This document shows positions 28,498-38,619 of a stretch of DNA of 64,000 nt, piece after piece. The position numbers and the translations under genes were made by a program. Source of the stretch: Paracoccus sp. JM45 (GTDB lineage: Bacteria > Pseudomonadota > Alphaproteobacteria > Rhodobacterales > Rhodobacteraceae); the NCBI RefSeq assembly GCF_003590715.1, contig NZ_QQVY01000001.1, forward strand, positions 62,001 to 126,000, read 5' to 3'. The notes under the pieces are model-generated. The model had not been told where the DNA came from. It saw only the letters and a list, made by a program, of their open reading frames with translations, and ran no database searches. Numbering within the stretch: position 1 is the first letter of the stretch; each line of letters starts with the position of its first letter.

Positions 28498-28967
28498 CCC
28501 TGACACATTTCGACGCCGCAGGTCAGGCGCATATGGTTGATGTGTCGGCCAAAGAAGAAACCGCCCGCGAAGCGGTGGCGACCGGCTGCGTCATCATGGC
28601 TGCGGAAACCTTGGCTTTGGCCAAGGGCGGTGCGGCCAAGGGTGACGTGCTGGGTGTGGCGCGTCTGGCCGGAATCATGGGGGCCAAACGCACGGCTGAC
28701 CTGATCCCGCTGTGCCATCCGCTGCCCATTGCCAAGGTCGCGCTGGAACTGACGCCGGACGACACCCTGCCCGGCATCCGCGTCACCGCGACCGTCCGCA
28801 CGACCGGTCGCACCGGCGTAGAAATGGAGGCGTTGACCGCAGTCAGCACCGCATGCCTGACCATCTATGACATGTTGAAGGCCGCCGAAAAATCGATGCA
28901 GATCACCGACATTCGCCTGTTACGGAAAGAGGGTGGCAAATCCGGCCTCTATGAGGCGCAACCATGA
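28494..28967 (+). CDS. moaC: Cyclic pyranopterin monophosphate synthase MoaC
   Basis: Works with MoaA (45.8 kb here) to turn GTP into cyclic pyranopterin monophosphate, the first molybdopterin intermediate. 157 residues with [33 protein letters not shown] and [21 protein letters not shown], all diagnostic. It overlaps trpC and moeA by 4 bases each. Confidence 0.97.
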   Translation: MTLTHFDAAGQAHMVDVSAKEETAREAVATGCVIMAAETLALAKGGAAKGDVLGVARLAGIMGAKRTADLIPLCHPLPIAKVALELTPDDTLPGIRVTATVRTTGRTGVEMEALTAVSTACLTIYDMLKAAEKSMQITDIRLLRKEGGKSGLYEAQP

Positions 28968-30142
28968 TCACCGTCCCCGAGGCGCTGTCCCGCGTTCTTG
29001 CATTGGCGGGCAAACCGCAGGCAGAAACAATCGGACTGGCACAAGCCCACGGTCGCGCCTTGCTGGAACCGGCAGTGGCGCGATTAACCCAACCCCCGTT
29101 CAATGCCTCGGCGATGGATGGATATGCGATGCGCGCTGTCGATATGGCGGGGCCGATGCAGGTGGTGGGAACAGCCGCAGCGGGCCACCCGTGGCAGGGG
29201 CAGGCATCCGCAGGACAGGCACTGCGGATATTCACCGGCGCTGCGGTGCCCGATGGTTTCGACCACGTCGAACTGCAGGAACATATCGACCGTAACGGTG
29301 ATGTCATCACGGTTACTACCAGATCATCGGGCAGCAACATCCGCGCCAAAGGCAATGATTTTGCCCAAGGCGATGTCATGCAGGCCGGACGCGTCTTGTC
29401 AGCCGCCGACATCGGCCTGTTGGCGGCGATGAACCTGCCAAAGGTAACAGTCGCGAAACGACCGGTTGTTGCCATTCTTGCAGGTGGCGATGAACTTCTG
29501 CCCCCCGGCAGTGACCCGCAGCCGGGCCAGATCATCAGTTCGAACGATCTGGCGATTGCTGCAATGGTTACCCAAGCGGGCGGGGTGGCGAACATTCTGC
29601 CGATCGCACGGGATACGGATGGAAGTCTGCGCGCTAGTTTTGCGGCCGCACGCGGAGCCGATCTGATCGTAACGATCGGCGGCGCCTCGGTTGGGGATCA
29701 TGATCTGGTTGGCAAGATTGCAGCGGAACTGGGTTTGGACCGTGCATTCTATAAAATCGCGATGCGGCCCGGAAAGCCGCTAATGGCAGGAAAACTGCTT
29801 GAATCCGCAATGCTGGGATTGCCTGGAAATCCGGTCTCTGCAATGACTTGCGGGATTTTATTCATGCAACCTCTGATCCGCGCGATGCAAGGACTGCCAG
29901 CCGGTATCCGGACTGAACATGCCCTACTTGGCGTTCCCCTAAAGCCAGAGGGACCGCGCCAGCATTACCTGCGTGCCAAGCTGGATCGGACCGGCATGAC
30001 CCCTGTCATCACGCCGTTTTCGGATCAGGATTCCGCACGACTGTCCCTGATGTCGCAAGCTGATGCTTTGCTGATCCGTCCCGCCCATGACCCGCAAAAG
30101 AATGGTGGCGAGGTAGTGGAATACATTCCGCTTGGCCTCTGA
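28964..30142 (+). CDS. moeA: Molybdopterin molybdenumtransferase MoeA
   Basis: Inserts molybdate into adenylylated molybdopterin. 392 residues with the four MoeA domains: the N-terminal [10 protein letters not shown], the FTGAAVPDG segment, the MPT-binding GGASVGDHD and the [10 protein letters not shown] motif. Downstream partner of moaC in the same transcript. A 96-base gap with an SOS box separates it from lexA. Confidence 0.97.
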   Translation: MITVPEALSRVLALAGKPQAETIGLAQAHGRALLEPAVARLTQPPFNASAMDGYAMRAVDMAGPMQVVGTAAAGHPWQGQASAGQALRIFTGAAVPDGFDHVELQEHIDRNGDVITVTTRSSGSNIRAKGNDFAQGDVMQAGRVLSAADIGLLAAMNLPKVTVAKRPVVAILAGGDELLPPGSDPQPGQIISSNDLAIAAMVTQAGGVANILPIARDTDGSLRASFAAARGADLIVTIGGASVGDHDLVGKIAAELGLDRAFYKIAMRPGKPLMAGKLLESAMLGLPGNPVSAMTCGILFMQPLIRAMQGLPAGIRTEHALLGVPLKPEGPRQHYLRAKLDRTGMTPVITPFSDQDSARLSLMSQADALLIRPAHDPQKNGGEVVEYIPLGL

Positions 30143-30204
30143 CAATTAACTGTTTTTTCATCTTGTCCCTTTCAACTGATTGACGTGATTCGGGCCATGG
30201 GCTA

Positions 30205-30219
30205 GAACATTAACAGAAC
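30205..30219. promoter_or_regulatory. SOS box (GAAC-N7-GAAC) before lexA
   Basis: GAAC (30205-30208), seven bases, GAAC (30216-30219), ending 19 bases before the lexA start. This direct repeat is the established LexA recognition sequence of alphaproteobacteria, and its placement fits lexA autorepression. Confidence 0.9.
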
Positions 30220-30238
30220 AGAGTCATGAGGCCGGGCA

Positions 30239-30958
30239 ATGCTGACAAAAAAGCAGATCCAACTGCTGGAATTTATTCAGAAGCGGATGGTCCGCGATGG
30301 GGTGCCGCCTTCCTTCGATGAAATGAAGGATGCGCTGGACCTGCGGTCGAAATCCGGTATCCACCGTCTTGTCACAGCGCTGGAAGAACGCGGCTTTATC
30401 CGCCGCCTTCCCCATCGCGCCCGCGCGTTGGAGGTTTTGCGCCTTCCAGATGCACTGGCACATCTGGCGTCCCCCACCACCCCCGAGGTTGATAAGCCCG
30501 CATTTGTGCCGCGCGTCATTTCAAATTCACGCCCCGCCCGCCCACGCGGTGCGATGACAGTCGTGGACAGCCCCGCGGTTCAGGTGCCGCTGATGGGTCG
30601 CATTGCCGCCGGTGTCCCGATCGAGGCGATTTCGGAAGTCTCGCATCACGTGGCGGTTCCCGGCACAATGCTTGCCGGTCGCGAACATCACTATGCGCTT
30701 GAGGTGACGGGTGATTCGATGATCGAAGCGGGCATCAACGACGGTGATGTCGTGGTGATCCGTGAACAGGACACCGCTGAAACCGGCGATATCATTGTCG
30801 CGCTGGTCGACAATCAGGAAGCAACTCTGAAGCGCTATCGCCGCAAAGGCGCGATGATTGCGCTAGAGGCGGCAAATCCGGCCTATGAAACCCGCCTGTT
30901 CCCCGAGGATCGCGTCCGCATTCAGGGTCGTCTTGTTGGGCTGATTCGCAGTTACTAA
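30239..30958 (+). CDS. lexA: LexA repressor
   Basis: SOS repressor and self-cleaving serine protease. 239 residues: winged-helix DNA-binding domain (about 1-68; [37 protein letters not shown]), a linker, then the S24 domain with the Ala124-Gly125 cleavage bond in GRIAAGVPI, Ser160 in TGDSMIEAG and Lys198 in EATLKRY. An SOS box lies upstream. Convergent with hemC. Confidence 0.97.
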   Translation: MLTKKQIQLLEFIQKRMVRDGVPPSFDEMKDALDLRSKSGIHRLVTALEERGFIRRLPHRARALEVLRLPDALAHLASPTTPEVDKPAFVPRVISNSRPARPRGAMTVVDSPAVQVPLMGRIAAGVPIEAISEVSHHVAVPGTMLAGREHHYALEVTGDSMIEAGINDGDVVVIREQDTAETGDIIVALVDNQEATLKRYRRKGAMIALEAANPAYETRLFPEDRVRIQGRLVGLIRSY

Positions 30959-30961
30959 ACG

Positions 30962-30993
30962 ATAGGGCGCACCATTCACATGGCGCGCCCTAT
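30962..30993. terminator. Hairpin between lexA and hemC
   Basis: ATAGGGCGC (30962-30970) pairs with GCGCCCTAT (30985-30993), and inside it CCAT pairs with ATGG around TCAC with one mismatch between the stems. There is no T-run on either side, so it may be a weak or Rho-assisted terminator of the convergent genes. Confidence 0.45.
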
Positions 30994-31029
30994 GTCATTC
31001 CGGCTGCGGCAAAACCACGCGGCTGTGCA

Positions 31030-31959
31030 CTACATTTCCATAAAATCAGGACCACCCCGACCCAGAAGTTCGGTCGCCAGATCCTTACCCATCGCCGGTC
31101 CCTCCGCGATCAGTCCTTCACGGGTGCCGCTGATCACCGCACTGCCGTCGGGGCGCAAAATCTCACCGCGCAGAGTCAGACGGTCGCCGATGACTTCGGC
31201 CAATCCGGCGATCGGCGTCTGGCACGATCCGTCAAGGCGCGCCAGAAACGCACGTTCTGCGTCGATGCGATATCCGGTTTCAGTATCATGCAAGGCTGCA
31301 AGCAATTCGGCCATCATCAGATCGTCCAAACGACGCTCGATCCCGATTGCACCCTGCGCGACGGCAGGCAGCATTTCTTCCGGGTCTATCCCGCTGCGCG
31401 CGACATGGACCATATCAAGGCGGCGCAAACCTGCCATCGCAAGGAAGGTCGCGACGGCAACCCCATCCTCCAGCTTTCTTAATCGGGTCTGCACATTACC
31501 GCGAAATTCGACCAGTTTCAGATCGGGACGGCGGTGCGCCAATTGGGCTCGACGGCGCAGACTTGACGATCCGACTGTCGCCCCCTGCGGCAATTCGGCA
31601 ATGGAACCGACATGCAGACTGACAAATGCGTCGCGAACATCTTCGCGCGGCAACAGGCAGTCGATAATCAAACCACCGGGCTGCAGGGTCGGCATGTCTT
31701 TCATCGAATGCACGGCAATATCGATAGCGCCGTTTGTCAGCGCCTCTTCGATTTCGCGGGTAAACAGCCCCTTGCCCCCGATCTCTTTCAGGGGGCGATC
31801 GGTAATCCGGTCACCGGTCGTCTTGATGACGACGATTTTAAAGGCATCGGCAGCCAGGCCGTGGGCGGACATCATGCGATCGCGCGTTTCATGGGCCTGG
31901 GCCAATGCCAGAACCGATCCGCGGGTGCCGATCTTGATGGGACGGGTGGTGTCGGGCAT
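31030..31959 (-). CDS. hemC: Porphobilinogen deaminase (hydroxymethylbilane synthase)
   Basis: Polymerises four porphobilinogens in haem and chlorophyll synthesis. 309 residues from the chosen start MPDTTRPIKIGTRGS; an ATG 9 bases earlier and more distal ones are possible. RGSVLALAQA, the VHSMKDMPT segment and the cofactor-binding Cys in RLDGSCQTPIAG are present. It is divergent from hemE with an 82-base gap, a typical arrangement in these bacteria. Confidence 0.96.
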   Translation of the reverse strand: MPDTTRPIKIGTRGSVLALAQAHETRDRMMSAHGLAADAFKIVVIKTTGDRITDRPLKEIGGKGLFTREIEEALTNGAIDIAVHSMKDMPTLQPGGLIIDCLLPREDVRDAFVSLHVGSIAELPQGATVGSSSLRRRAQLAHRRPDLKLVEFRGNVQTRLRKLEDGVAVATFLAMAGLRRLDMVHVARSGIDPEEMLPAVAQGAIGIERRLDDLMMAELLAALHDTETGYRIDAERAFLARLDGSCQTPIAGLAEVIGDRLTLRGEILRPDGSAVISGTREGLIAEGPAMGKDLATELLGRGGPDFMEM

Positions 31960-32041
31960 CTGTTTCATGCCTTTGGCATAGCTTCCCGAGCCGTGCTTGA
32001 CAACGTCTGTCGCCTCGCTTTCAAGGGGCATAGGAGGCTAT

Positions 32042-33070
32042 ATGACCAAACTTCTGCTGCGTGCCCTGGCGGGCGAGACTTTGCCCACCCCCCCGATCTG
32101 GATGATGCGCCAGGCCGGTCGCTATCTTCCGGAATATCGCGCCACGCGTGCCAAGGCCGGTGACTTTCTGTCACTGTGCTATAACCCCGAACTGGCGGCC
32201 GAGGTGACGTTGCAGCCGATCCGCCGCTTCGGCTTTGACGGTGCGATCCTTTTTGCCGATATTCTGCTGGTGCCGCAGGCGCTTGGCGCCGATCTGTGGT
32301 TCGTCACGGGCGAAGGCCCGCGCCTGTCGACCATCACATCGGCAAAAGACTTCGCGCAGCTGAAATCCGTAGAGGATATCCACGAACGTCTGAACCCGAT
32401 CTACCAGACACTGAAAATCCTGTCCAAGGAACTGCCGCGCGAAACGACCCTGATCGGTTTTGCGGGCGCGCCATGGACCGTGGCCACCTATATGATTGCC
32501 GGTCGCGGCACCAAGGATCAGGGGCCTGCCCATGCCTTCAAATCTACCGACCGTGCCACCTTTAGCGTGCTGATCGATCTGATCACCGAAGCAACCATCC
32601 TGTATCTGTCTGCCCAGATCGAGGCTGGGGCCGAGGTCGTCAAGATATTCGACAGCTGGGCGGGCAGCCTGAAGGGCCGGGATTTCGACGATTTCGCTTT
32701 GGCCCCGGCCAAGCGCATCATTGCCGCCCTGAAAGAACGCCACCCTTCCATTCCGGTCATCGCCTTCCCGCGCGAAGCGGGCGATCGCTATATCGGCTTT
32801 GCCAAAGCAACCGGTGCGGATTGCGTGGCGCTGGACAATTCGGTTTCGTCCGAATGGGCAGCCGAAAATGTGCAGGTCGACGGCTGTGTGCAAGGCAATC
32901 TGGCGTCAGGCCATATGGTCACAGGTGGGCCGGATCTGGTTTCCGAGGCACAGCGCATCACCCGCAGCCTGCGCGGTGGACCGCATATCTTCAACCTTGG
33001 CCACGGCATTACCCCCGATGCGGACCCCGACAATGTTGCCCGCATGATCGAGGCTGTCCGCACCGCCTAA
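32042..33070 (+). CDS. hemE: Uroporphyrinogen decarboxylase
   Basis: Converts uroporphyrinogen III to coproporphyrinogen III. 342 residues with the canonical [19 protein letters not shown] near the N-terminus, [13 protein letters not shown] and the [16 protein letters not shown] tail. The start is preceded by AGGAGGCTAT. Its stop shares four bases (CTAA) with the stop of the convergent SPOR gene. Confidence 0.97.
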   Translation: MTKLLLRALAGETLPTPPIWMMRQAGRYLPEYRATRAKAGDFLSLCYNPELAAEVTLQPIRRFGFDGAILFADILLVPQALGADLWFVTGEGPRLSTITSAKDFAQLKSVEDIHERLNPIYQTLKILSKELPRETTLIGFAGAPWTVATYMIAGRGTKDQGPAHAFKSTDRATFSVLIDLITEATILYLSAQIEAGAEVVKIFDSWAGSLKGRDFDDFALAPAKRIIAALKERHPSIPVIAFPREAGDRYIGFAKATGADCVALDNSVSSEWAAENVQVDGCVQGNLASGHMVTGGPDLVSEAQRITRSLRGGPHIFNLGHGITPDADPDNVARMIEAVRTA

Positions 33071-33954
33071 CGCGGCATTGCGCCAGCGTATCCTGTCTGG
33101 CGCAATGTCACCAAAGCCTCGACCAGTGTTTTACGGTCGAGGAACGGACCGGCCATGATAACCCGCATGCCTCTGGCCTTTTCGTTGATACGGGTCTGGG
33201 CCACGGGATAGCCCTGCCCAGACAGCGCCCGCAGAACGATCAGTGCGTTTTCCCCATCCTCGAATGCGCCGACTTGTATGTATCGGGCCGATGCGGGGAT
33301 TATTTCCAGCATAGGCTTCGATACCCGCGGCGGGCTTGGCCTGCGGGCTACAATTGCACTGGCCGTTTTGGTCGCGAGTCTGGCCGCAGGCACGTCAGAT
33401 TTGGCCGCAGCCGCCGGTGCCAACCCGCCAGCTTTCATTCCCGCACACAGCCCCAATGCAGCCTGCGGAATGGGCGTGGTATCTGTATCGGGTTCATATC
33501 CAAGCTGCGCACAGACGTCCTGTGATATCTGCAACCCGCTGGCCTGCCGCAAGGCGGGGGCGACAAACAAGGCGTCCTTCAGGGTTGTCTGGATTGGATC
33601 GGCGGCGGGCACCGGGGCCGCATGGCGCGTTTCAGCAGGGCGCGGATCGGCAGACCATTCACCGGGGCGTAAATGCTGGGTCAGCTGTTCGATCAGCAGA
33701 GTTTCGGCGTCCGGTTCTTCCACCAAGGGGGCAGCATCCGCGCGATTGACACCGATACTGGGGGGGAACCCGCAAAGCGGTTGCCCTGCCCCGTCCAGAC
33801 GCGCCGTCCAACCAGCATCGCTGTGCGCAAAAACGCAACCGGTGTTGTCGATATATTGCGTTCCTGCAAATCCGTCAGGCGGCGTGGAAACCGGCGCGGC
33901 ATCTGCTGCCGCACCCGTCATTAAAATCATCGCTAGCCGAAATATCCGCGTCAT
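33067..33954 (-). CDS. Exported SPOR-domain protein
   Basis: 295 residues: a signal peptide ([15 protein letters not shown]), a middle region with two Cys-containing segments ([25 protein letters not shown] ... ALGLCAGM) and a Pro/Ala linker, then a C-terminal SPOR domain (about 220-295; [39 protein letters not shown]). SPOR domains bind denuded peptidoglycan glycans at the septum, so it is probably a periplasmic cell-wall protein. The start was chosen at an ATG after AAGGTGGACGGC. Confidence 0.85.
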   Translation of the reverse strand: MTRIFRLAMILMTGAAADAAPVSTPPDGFAGTQYIDNTGCVFAHSDAGWTARLDGAGQPLCGFPPSIGVNRADAAPLVEEPDAETLLIEQLTQHLRPGEWSADPRPAETRHAAPVPAADPIQTTLKDALFVAPALRQASGLQISQDVCAQLGYEPDTDTTPIPQAALGLCAGMKAGGLAPAAAAKSDVPAARLATKTASAIVARRPSPPRVSKPMLEIIPASARYIQVGAFEDGENALIVLRALSGQGYPVAQTRINEKARGMRVIMAGPFLDRKTLVEALVTLRQTGYAGAMPR

Positions 33955-34021
33955 CTGCCGTCCACCTTGTTTTGCCCCGACATTAGGGAAAAACCGTGAA
34001 ACGGCAGTTAACGCATCCGGC

Positions 34022-34651
34022 TTATTTCGTGCCGAACATCCGGTCACCCGCATCGCCCAGACCCGGAACAATATAGCCGTGGTCATCCAGCTTTTCGTCC
34101 AGCGATGCCGTAAAGATCGGCACATCGGGGTGGGCCTGACGCATCCGTTCAACGCCTTCGGGCGCGGCCAGCAGGCACAAAAAGCGCATGTTTTTCGCGC
34201 CGCGTTCCTTCAGCATATCAATTGCCGCAACTGATGAATTGCCCGTGGCCAGCATCGGATCGACGACGATCGTCATACGGGCGTCCAGTTCTTTCGGCAC
34301 CTTGCAGTAATATTCGACCGGCTTCAGTGTTTCGGGGTCGCGGTACAGGCCGACAAAACCGACCCTCGCACCCGGAATCAGTTCCAGAATACCGTCCATC
34401 AGACCGTTGCCTGCGCGCAGGATGGAAATCAGCGCCAGCTTTTTGCCTTCCAGCGTGGGGGCCTCCATTTCACACATGGGGGTCTGGATCGTCATCGTGG
34501 TCAGTTCCAGCTCTCGCGTCACCTCATAGGCCAGCAGCAGGCTGATTTCGCGCAGCAGGCGGCGGAAGCCTGCGGTCGACACCTCTTTCTGGCGCATGAT
34601 CGTCAGTTTGTGCTGGATCAGGGGATGGTTGACGACGGTCAAATGAGGCAT
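34022..34651 (-). CDS. upp: Uracil phosphoribosyltransferase
   Basis: Salvages uracil to UMP. 209 residues with the N-terminal [15 protein letters not shown], the PRPP loop [16 protein letters not shown] and the RMFGTK C-terminus, all typical. Last gene of cdd-deoA-deoB-add-upp; its start overlaps the add stop by 1 base (TGATG). A short hairpin with a T5 run follows on the minus strand around 33990-34004. Confidence 0.97.
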   Translation of the reverse strand: MPHLTVVNHPLIQHKLTIMRQKEVSTAGFRRLLREISLLLAYEVTRELELTTMTIQTPMCEMEAPTLEGKKLALISILRAGNGLMDGILELIPGARVGFVGLYRDPETLKPVEYYCKVPKELDARMTIVVDPMLATGNSSVAAIDMLKERGAKNMRFLCLLAAPEGVERMRQAHPDVPIFTASLDEKLDDHGYIVPGLGDAGDRMFGTK

Positions 34652-35610
34652 CAGGCGAATTCCTTTTTCAGGCGGTCTTTGGTCGCCGCATCGCAGAACA
34701 CGGCTTCGGCGGCCCAGAGGTTGATCTGTCTGAACTCGGTATCGCCCCAGCCAAAGGTCGATGCAAGCCGGTCGTATTCATCGCGCATCGTCGTATGGAA
34801 GAACGGCGGATCATCTGTGGACACCGTCACCCGCACACCCGCATCGGCCAGCCGCACGATGGGGTGCTTGTCCCATGACGGATAAACCCCAAGGGCGATG
34901 TTCGAACCGGGGCAGACCTCAAGCGTGATTTCCTGTTCGGCCAGATCGCGGACCAGTTGCGGATCATCAATCGACTGAACGCCGTGACCGATGCGGGTGC
35001 AGCCCAGTTCCAGCGCCTGACGCACGCTTTGCGGTCCGCCCCATTCACCGGCATGACAGGTCAGGCCCAATCCCGCCTCGCGCGCGAAATCATAGCTGTA
35101 TGCGAAATCGGTCGCCTGATGCATCTGTTCGGCACCGCCCATCCCGAAACCGGTGATCCAGCCGCCAGCGGTTTCCGCGGCACAACGCGCGGTCAGCTTG
35201 CCGCGATCGGGGCCGAAATGGCGGATCATGGTAACAATGCCACGGCTGTCGATGCCTTGTGCGCGGCCCTTATCGGCAACCTCGGTCATGGCGGCCAGAT
35301 AATCGCGCCATGCCGACAGATCGCCACCGCCACAGAATTCGGGTGACACAAACAATTCGGTATAGATGACGCCCTCTTCGGCGCAGCGTTCCAGAACCTC
35401 GGCCAGCAGACGGGCGTAATCGCGCGGGGTTTTCAGGACACTGGTCGCCGCTTCATAGCATTGAAGAAATCCGGCAAAATCATCATAGGCATAGGCACCG
35501 CGTTCGTCAAAAACGCCGGTCAGATCGGCGCGTTTTTCCTTGGCGACCGCGCGGATAAAATCGGGCGGGGCGGCACCTTCCAGATGCAGATGCAGTTCGA
35601 TTTTCTTCAT
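34651..35610 (-). CDS. add: Adenosine deaminase
   Basis: Zn enzyme converting adenosine to inosine (adenine is an alternative substrate in this family). 319 residues; metal ligands in LHLHLEGA and [10 protein letters not shown], catalytic Glu in that same HAGE motif, and Asp residues in [11 protein letters not shown]. Located between deoB and upp with 1- and 4-base overlaps, so it is part of the nucleoside-salvage operon. Confidence 0.95.
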   Translation of the reverse strand: MKKIELHLHLEGAAPPDFIRAVAKEKRADLTGVFDERGAYAYDDFAGFLQCYEAATSVLKTPRDYARLLAEVLERCAEEGVIYTELFVSPEFCGGGDLSAWRDYLAAMTEVADKGRAQGIDSRGIVTMIRHFGPDRGKLTARCAAETAGGWITGFGMGGAEQMHQATDFAYSYDFAREAGLGLTCHAGEWGGPQSVRQALELGCTRIGHGVQSIDDPQLVRDLAEQEITLEVCPGSNIALGVYPSWDKHPIVRLADAGVRVTVSTDDPPFFHTTMRDEYDRLASTFGWGDTEFRQINLWAAEAVFCDAATKDRLKKEFA

Positions 35611-36785
35611 AGGAAAGAGATCCCGTGTTTGGGGGCTGCAAGCCCCAGATGTTCCATGACCGAGGCACCGATATCTCCAAAGCCCACCTGCCCCACCGAA
35701 CGCGCCCCTGCCCCATGGGCCAGTACCGCGACGCGTTCACGGGTGTGATCCGTCCCGCGCCAGCTGGGGTCATTGCCATGGTCGGCCGTGAAAATGGCCA
35801 GATCATCAGGGCCGAGGGTCGCCAGAAAGCGCCCTACGACAGTGTCGAACCATTCCAGCTGGGCGGCATAGCCGGCAACATCACGGCGATGGCCGAAGTT
35901 GGTGTCGAATTCAACGAAATTGGCAAAGGTCAGACTGCCGTCCTCGGCCTCTTGGCCAAGACGGATCAGATGGTCACCCAGATCCGCGTCGGATTTGCCC
36001 TTATGCAGATGGGTGATGCCGCGATGGCTGAAGATGTCGCCGATCTTGCCGATCGCATGGGTCACGCGGCCCGCATTCGTCGCAATATCCAGAATGGTAT
36101 CATCCGGGGGGGCGATGGCGAAGTCACGACGGTTCGGCGTGCGTTTGAAGCTGCCTTCCTGCCCCAGAAAGGGACGGGCGATGACCCGTCCGACACGCAT
36201 CTTATGCAGCATCGGCGACAGGTCCTGACACAGCTGGATCAGACGGTCCAAACCGAAGACATCCTCATGCGCGGCAATCTGCAGCACGCTGTCGACCGAG
36301 GTATAGCAGATCGGCCAGCCGGTCTGCAGATGTTCGACGCCGAAATCATCAATCACCTGCGTGCCTGATGCGTGGCAATTGCCAAGGATACCGACCGTAC
36401 CAGCCAGTTCGCAAATACGCGCGGTCACTTCGGGCGAAAAAGCCGGCGTGGTGTTGGGAAAGTAATGCCAGTCCCAAGGCACCGGAACACCGGCAATTTC
36501 CCAATGCCCCGAAGGCGTATCCTTACCGCGCGAGATTTCGGTCGCGCCCCCCCACAGCCCTTGCGGTTCCACCATCAACCCCGGCGCGTCATCACCCGAG
36601 GCCAGTTTGACCGCCGCCCCCAGCCCAAGCGCCGCCAGATGCGGCATGTCCAGCGGGCGGGCCTGTGCGATATGGCCGACGGTATTCGCGCCGGTATCGG
36701 GCAAGCCGTCGTTGAAATACTGGTCCGCATCCGGCGCACCGCCAATGCCGACACTGTCCATGACAATCAGGAAGGCGCGGCTCAT
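35607..36785 (-). CDS. deoB: Phosphopentomutase
   Basis: Interconverts (deoxy)ribose 1- and 5-phosphates from nucleoside phosphorolysis. 392 residues of the alkaline-phosphatase superfamily: metal site in IVMDSVGIGGAPDA, catalytic Thr in KDTPSGHWEIAG, and C-terminal metal ligands in FTADHGNDPSWRGTDHTRE. It overlaps deoA and add by 4 bases each. Confidence 0.97.
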   Translation of the reverse strand: MSRAFLIVMDSVGIGGAPDADQYFNDGLPDTGANTVGHIAQARPLDMPHLAALGLGAAVKLASGDDAPGLMVEPQGLWGGATEISRGKDTPSGHWEIAGVPVPWDWHYFPNTTPAFSPEVTARICELAGTVGILGNCHASGTQVIDDFGVEHLQTGWPICYTSVDSVLQIAAHEDVFGLDRLIQLCQDLSPMLHKMRVGRVIARPFLGQEGSFKRTPNRRDFAIAPPDDTILDIATNAGRVTHAIGKIGDIFSHRGITHLHKGKSDADLGDHLIRLGQEAEDGSLTFANFVEFDTNFGHRRDVAGYAAQLEWFDTVVGRFLATLGPDDLAIFTADHGNDPSWRGTDHTRERVAVLAHGAGARSVGQVGFGDIGASVMEHLGLAAPKHGISFL

Positions 36786-38068
36786 GCGGTGATCCTTTCG
36801 CGGATCAGGGGGCCGGAATGGCCGTCATCACCCAAGTGATAGGCCGCCTGCACCGCCGCAATCGCAACCTGCGCTGCGGTCTCATCGGCGGCATGGACAA
36901 AGCCCAAGGGCCGGTCGGGGCCGACATCATCACCCAGCTTGGCCATCCGGTCCAGACCGACGCGGGGGTCGATGACTTCACCCGCGCGCACGCGCCCGCC
37001 ACCAAGGGCCACAACGGCATGCCCAAGGGCAGTCACATCGATACGGGCCACGCGACCCGCCGCAGGGCCGTAAACCGGCATGATTACCGGTGCGGGCAAC
37101 AGATAGGCCTGCGCCTGTTCCATCAGATCAGTCGGACCGCCTTGGGCGGCAACCATCCGGCCAAACACCTGGGCTGCGGCACCGCTGTCCAATGTGCTTT
37201 CCAGCCCGTCCGCCGACTGTCCAGCCAGCCGCAAGCATTCAGCGGCCAAAGCCAGCGTCAGGTCGCGCAAAGCCCCCTTTTCGCCCTGCAGGACGCGGAT
37301 CGCCTCGGCCACCTCCAGCGCGTTACCGGCGCTGCGGGCCAGCGGTTGGTCCATATCGGTGATCATGGCCGAGGTGACGCAGCCCGCCCCATTGGCCGTA
37401 TCGACCAAAGCACGGGCCAGACGCGGCGCGCTGTCGGGCTTTTTCATGATCGCCCCCGACCCTGCCTTAACATCCAACACCAAGGCATCCAGACCTGCGG
37501 CCAGCTTCTTGGACAGGATCGACGCGGTGATCAGGTCGATGGATTCCACCGTGCCGGATTCGTCGCGAATGCCGTAAAGGCGCTTGTCCGCAGGCGCGAC
37601 ATCCCCCGTCGCGGAAACGATCGCACAGCCGACCTGCCGGACGATCCGGGCGAAATCCTGTTGCGGCTGATCGCAGATGAAGCCCGGGATCGACTCCAAC
37701 TTATCCAGCGTGCCGCCGGTGTGGCCCAAACCACGACCCGACACCATCGGCACAAAGACCCCGCGTGCCGCCAGCAGCGGTGCCAGCACAAGGCTGACCG
37801 TATCGCCAATACCGCCGGTGGAATGCTTGTCCACCACAGGCCCCGACAGGTCCCATTGCAACACCTGCCCCGAATCGCGCATGGCCCGCGTCAGGGCCAC
37901 CCGTCCGGCGGGGCCTGCGCCTTTGGTCAATATCGCCATGGCAAATGCCGCGGCCTGTGCGTCACTGACCGATCCGTCAGCCAGACCTTGGGCGATCAGG
38001 GCCGCGCCGGGACCGTCCAACCCACGACCGTCGCGAACAGAGGCGATAACGGGACGGGGATCTGTCAT
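36782..38068 (-). CDS. deoA: Thymidine phosphorylase
   Basis: Phosphorolyses thymidine to thymine and deoxyribose 1-phosphate. 428 residues with the phosphate-binding VDKHSTGGIGDTVSL and the SGRGLGHTGGTLDKLE signature. Overlaps cdd and deoB by 4 bases. Its product is used by DeoB, next in the operon. Confidence 0.97.
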   Translation of the reverse strand: MTDPRPVIASVRDGRGLDGPGAALIAQGLADGSVSDAQAAAFAMAILTKGAGPAGRVALTRAMRDSGQVLQWDLSGPVVDKHSTGGIGDTVSLVLAPLLAARGVFVPMVSGRGLGHTGGTLDKLESIPGFICDQPQQDFARIVRQVGCAIVSATGDVAPADKRLYGIRDESGTVESIDLITASILSKKLAAGLDALVLDVKAGSGAIMKKPDSAPRLARALVDTANGAGCVTSAMITDMDQPLARSAGNALEVAEAIRVLQGEKGALRDLTLALAAECLRLAGQSADGLESTLDSGAAAQVFGRMVAAQGGPTDLMEQAQAYLLPAPVIMPVYGPAAGRVARIDVTALGHAVVALGGGRVRAGEVIDPRVGLDRMAKLGDDVGPDRPLGFVHAADETAAQVAIAAVQAAYHLGDDGHSGPLIRERITA

Positions 38069-38463
38069 GATGCATTCGTCATATGGCCCGCATCGAAACG
38101 GCCGGGCAGTAAATCACCGATTGTCGTTTCCAGACGCGCACCATCAGTTGTGGCAAGGATAACGACCGTATCTTCGGCACCGAATTCGGCCAGCTTCTGG
38201 CGACAGCCGCCGCATGGCGGGACGGGGTTCGGGCTGTCGGCGATGACGGCGACTTTGGTCAGGCGCGTCTCTCCGGCGGCGATCATTGAGGAAATGGCAC
38301 CGGCTTCGGCGCAAGTGCCTTCGGGATAGGCCACGTTTTCCACGTTGCATCCGCGATAGATTGCCCCCGACTCGCCCCGGATGGCCGCGCCGACCTTGAA
38401 TTTCGAATATGGCGCATAGGCCCGTTCGCGCACATCCTGCGCCGCATCCAACAAAGACATCAT
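38065..38463 (-). CDS. cdd: Cytidine deaminase
   Basis: Deaminates cytidine and deoxycytidine. 132 residues of the homotetrameric type, with the catalytic Cys/Glu in TCAEAGAIS and the zinc pair in VPPCGGCRQ. First gene of the five-gene salvage operon; its 155-base divergent gap with maeB must hold the promoters. A second Met directly follows the first. Confidence 0.97.
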   Translation of the reverse strand: MMSLLDAAQDVRERAYAPYSKFKVGAAIRGESGAIYRGCNVENVAYPEGTCAEAGAISSMIAAGETRLTKVAVIADSPNPVPPCGGCRQKLAEFGAEDTVVILATTDGARLETTIGDLLPGRFDAGHMTNAS

Positions 38464-38619
38464 CCGTCCCCTTGTGTTATTTCTGTCAATTTGCGCGTCT
38501 GCGGCGATCAGTGCAAGCGGGCCGTCCCGTTCTGCCGTGCAAACGCAGCGTAGAAGGCTGCTGTTCCCCGCGATATAAATGGTTTAACGGTCAACCAATT
38601 CCGAAACCGGAGGTGAGTC

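Noticed and set aside
36818-38329. A 503-codon frame antisense to deoA and cdd
   Set aside because: It spans two well-supported enzymes and their overlap; a shadow.
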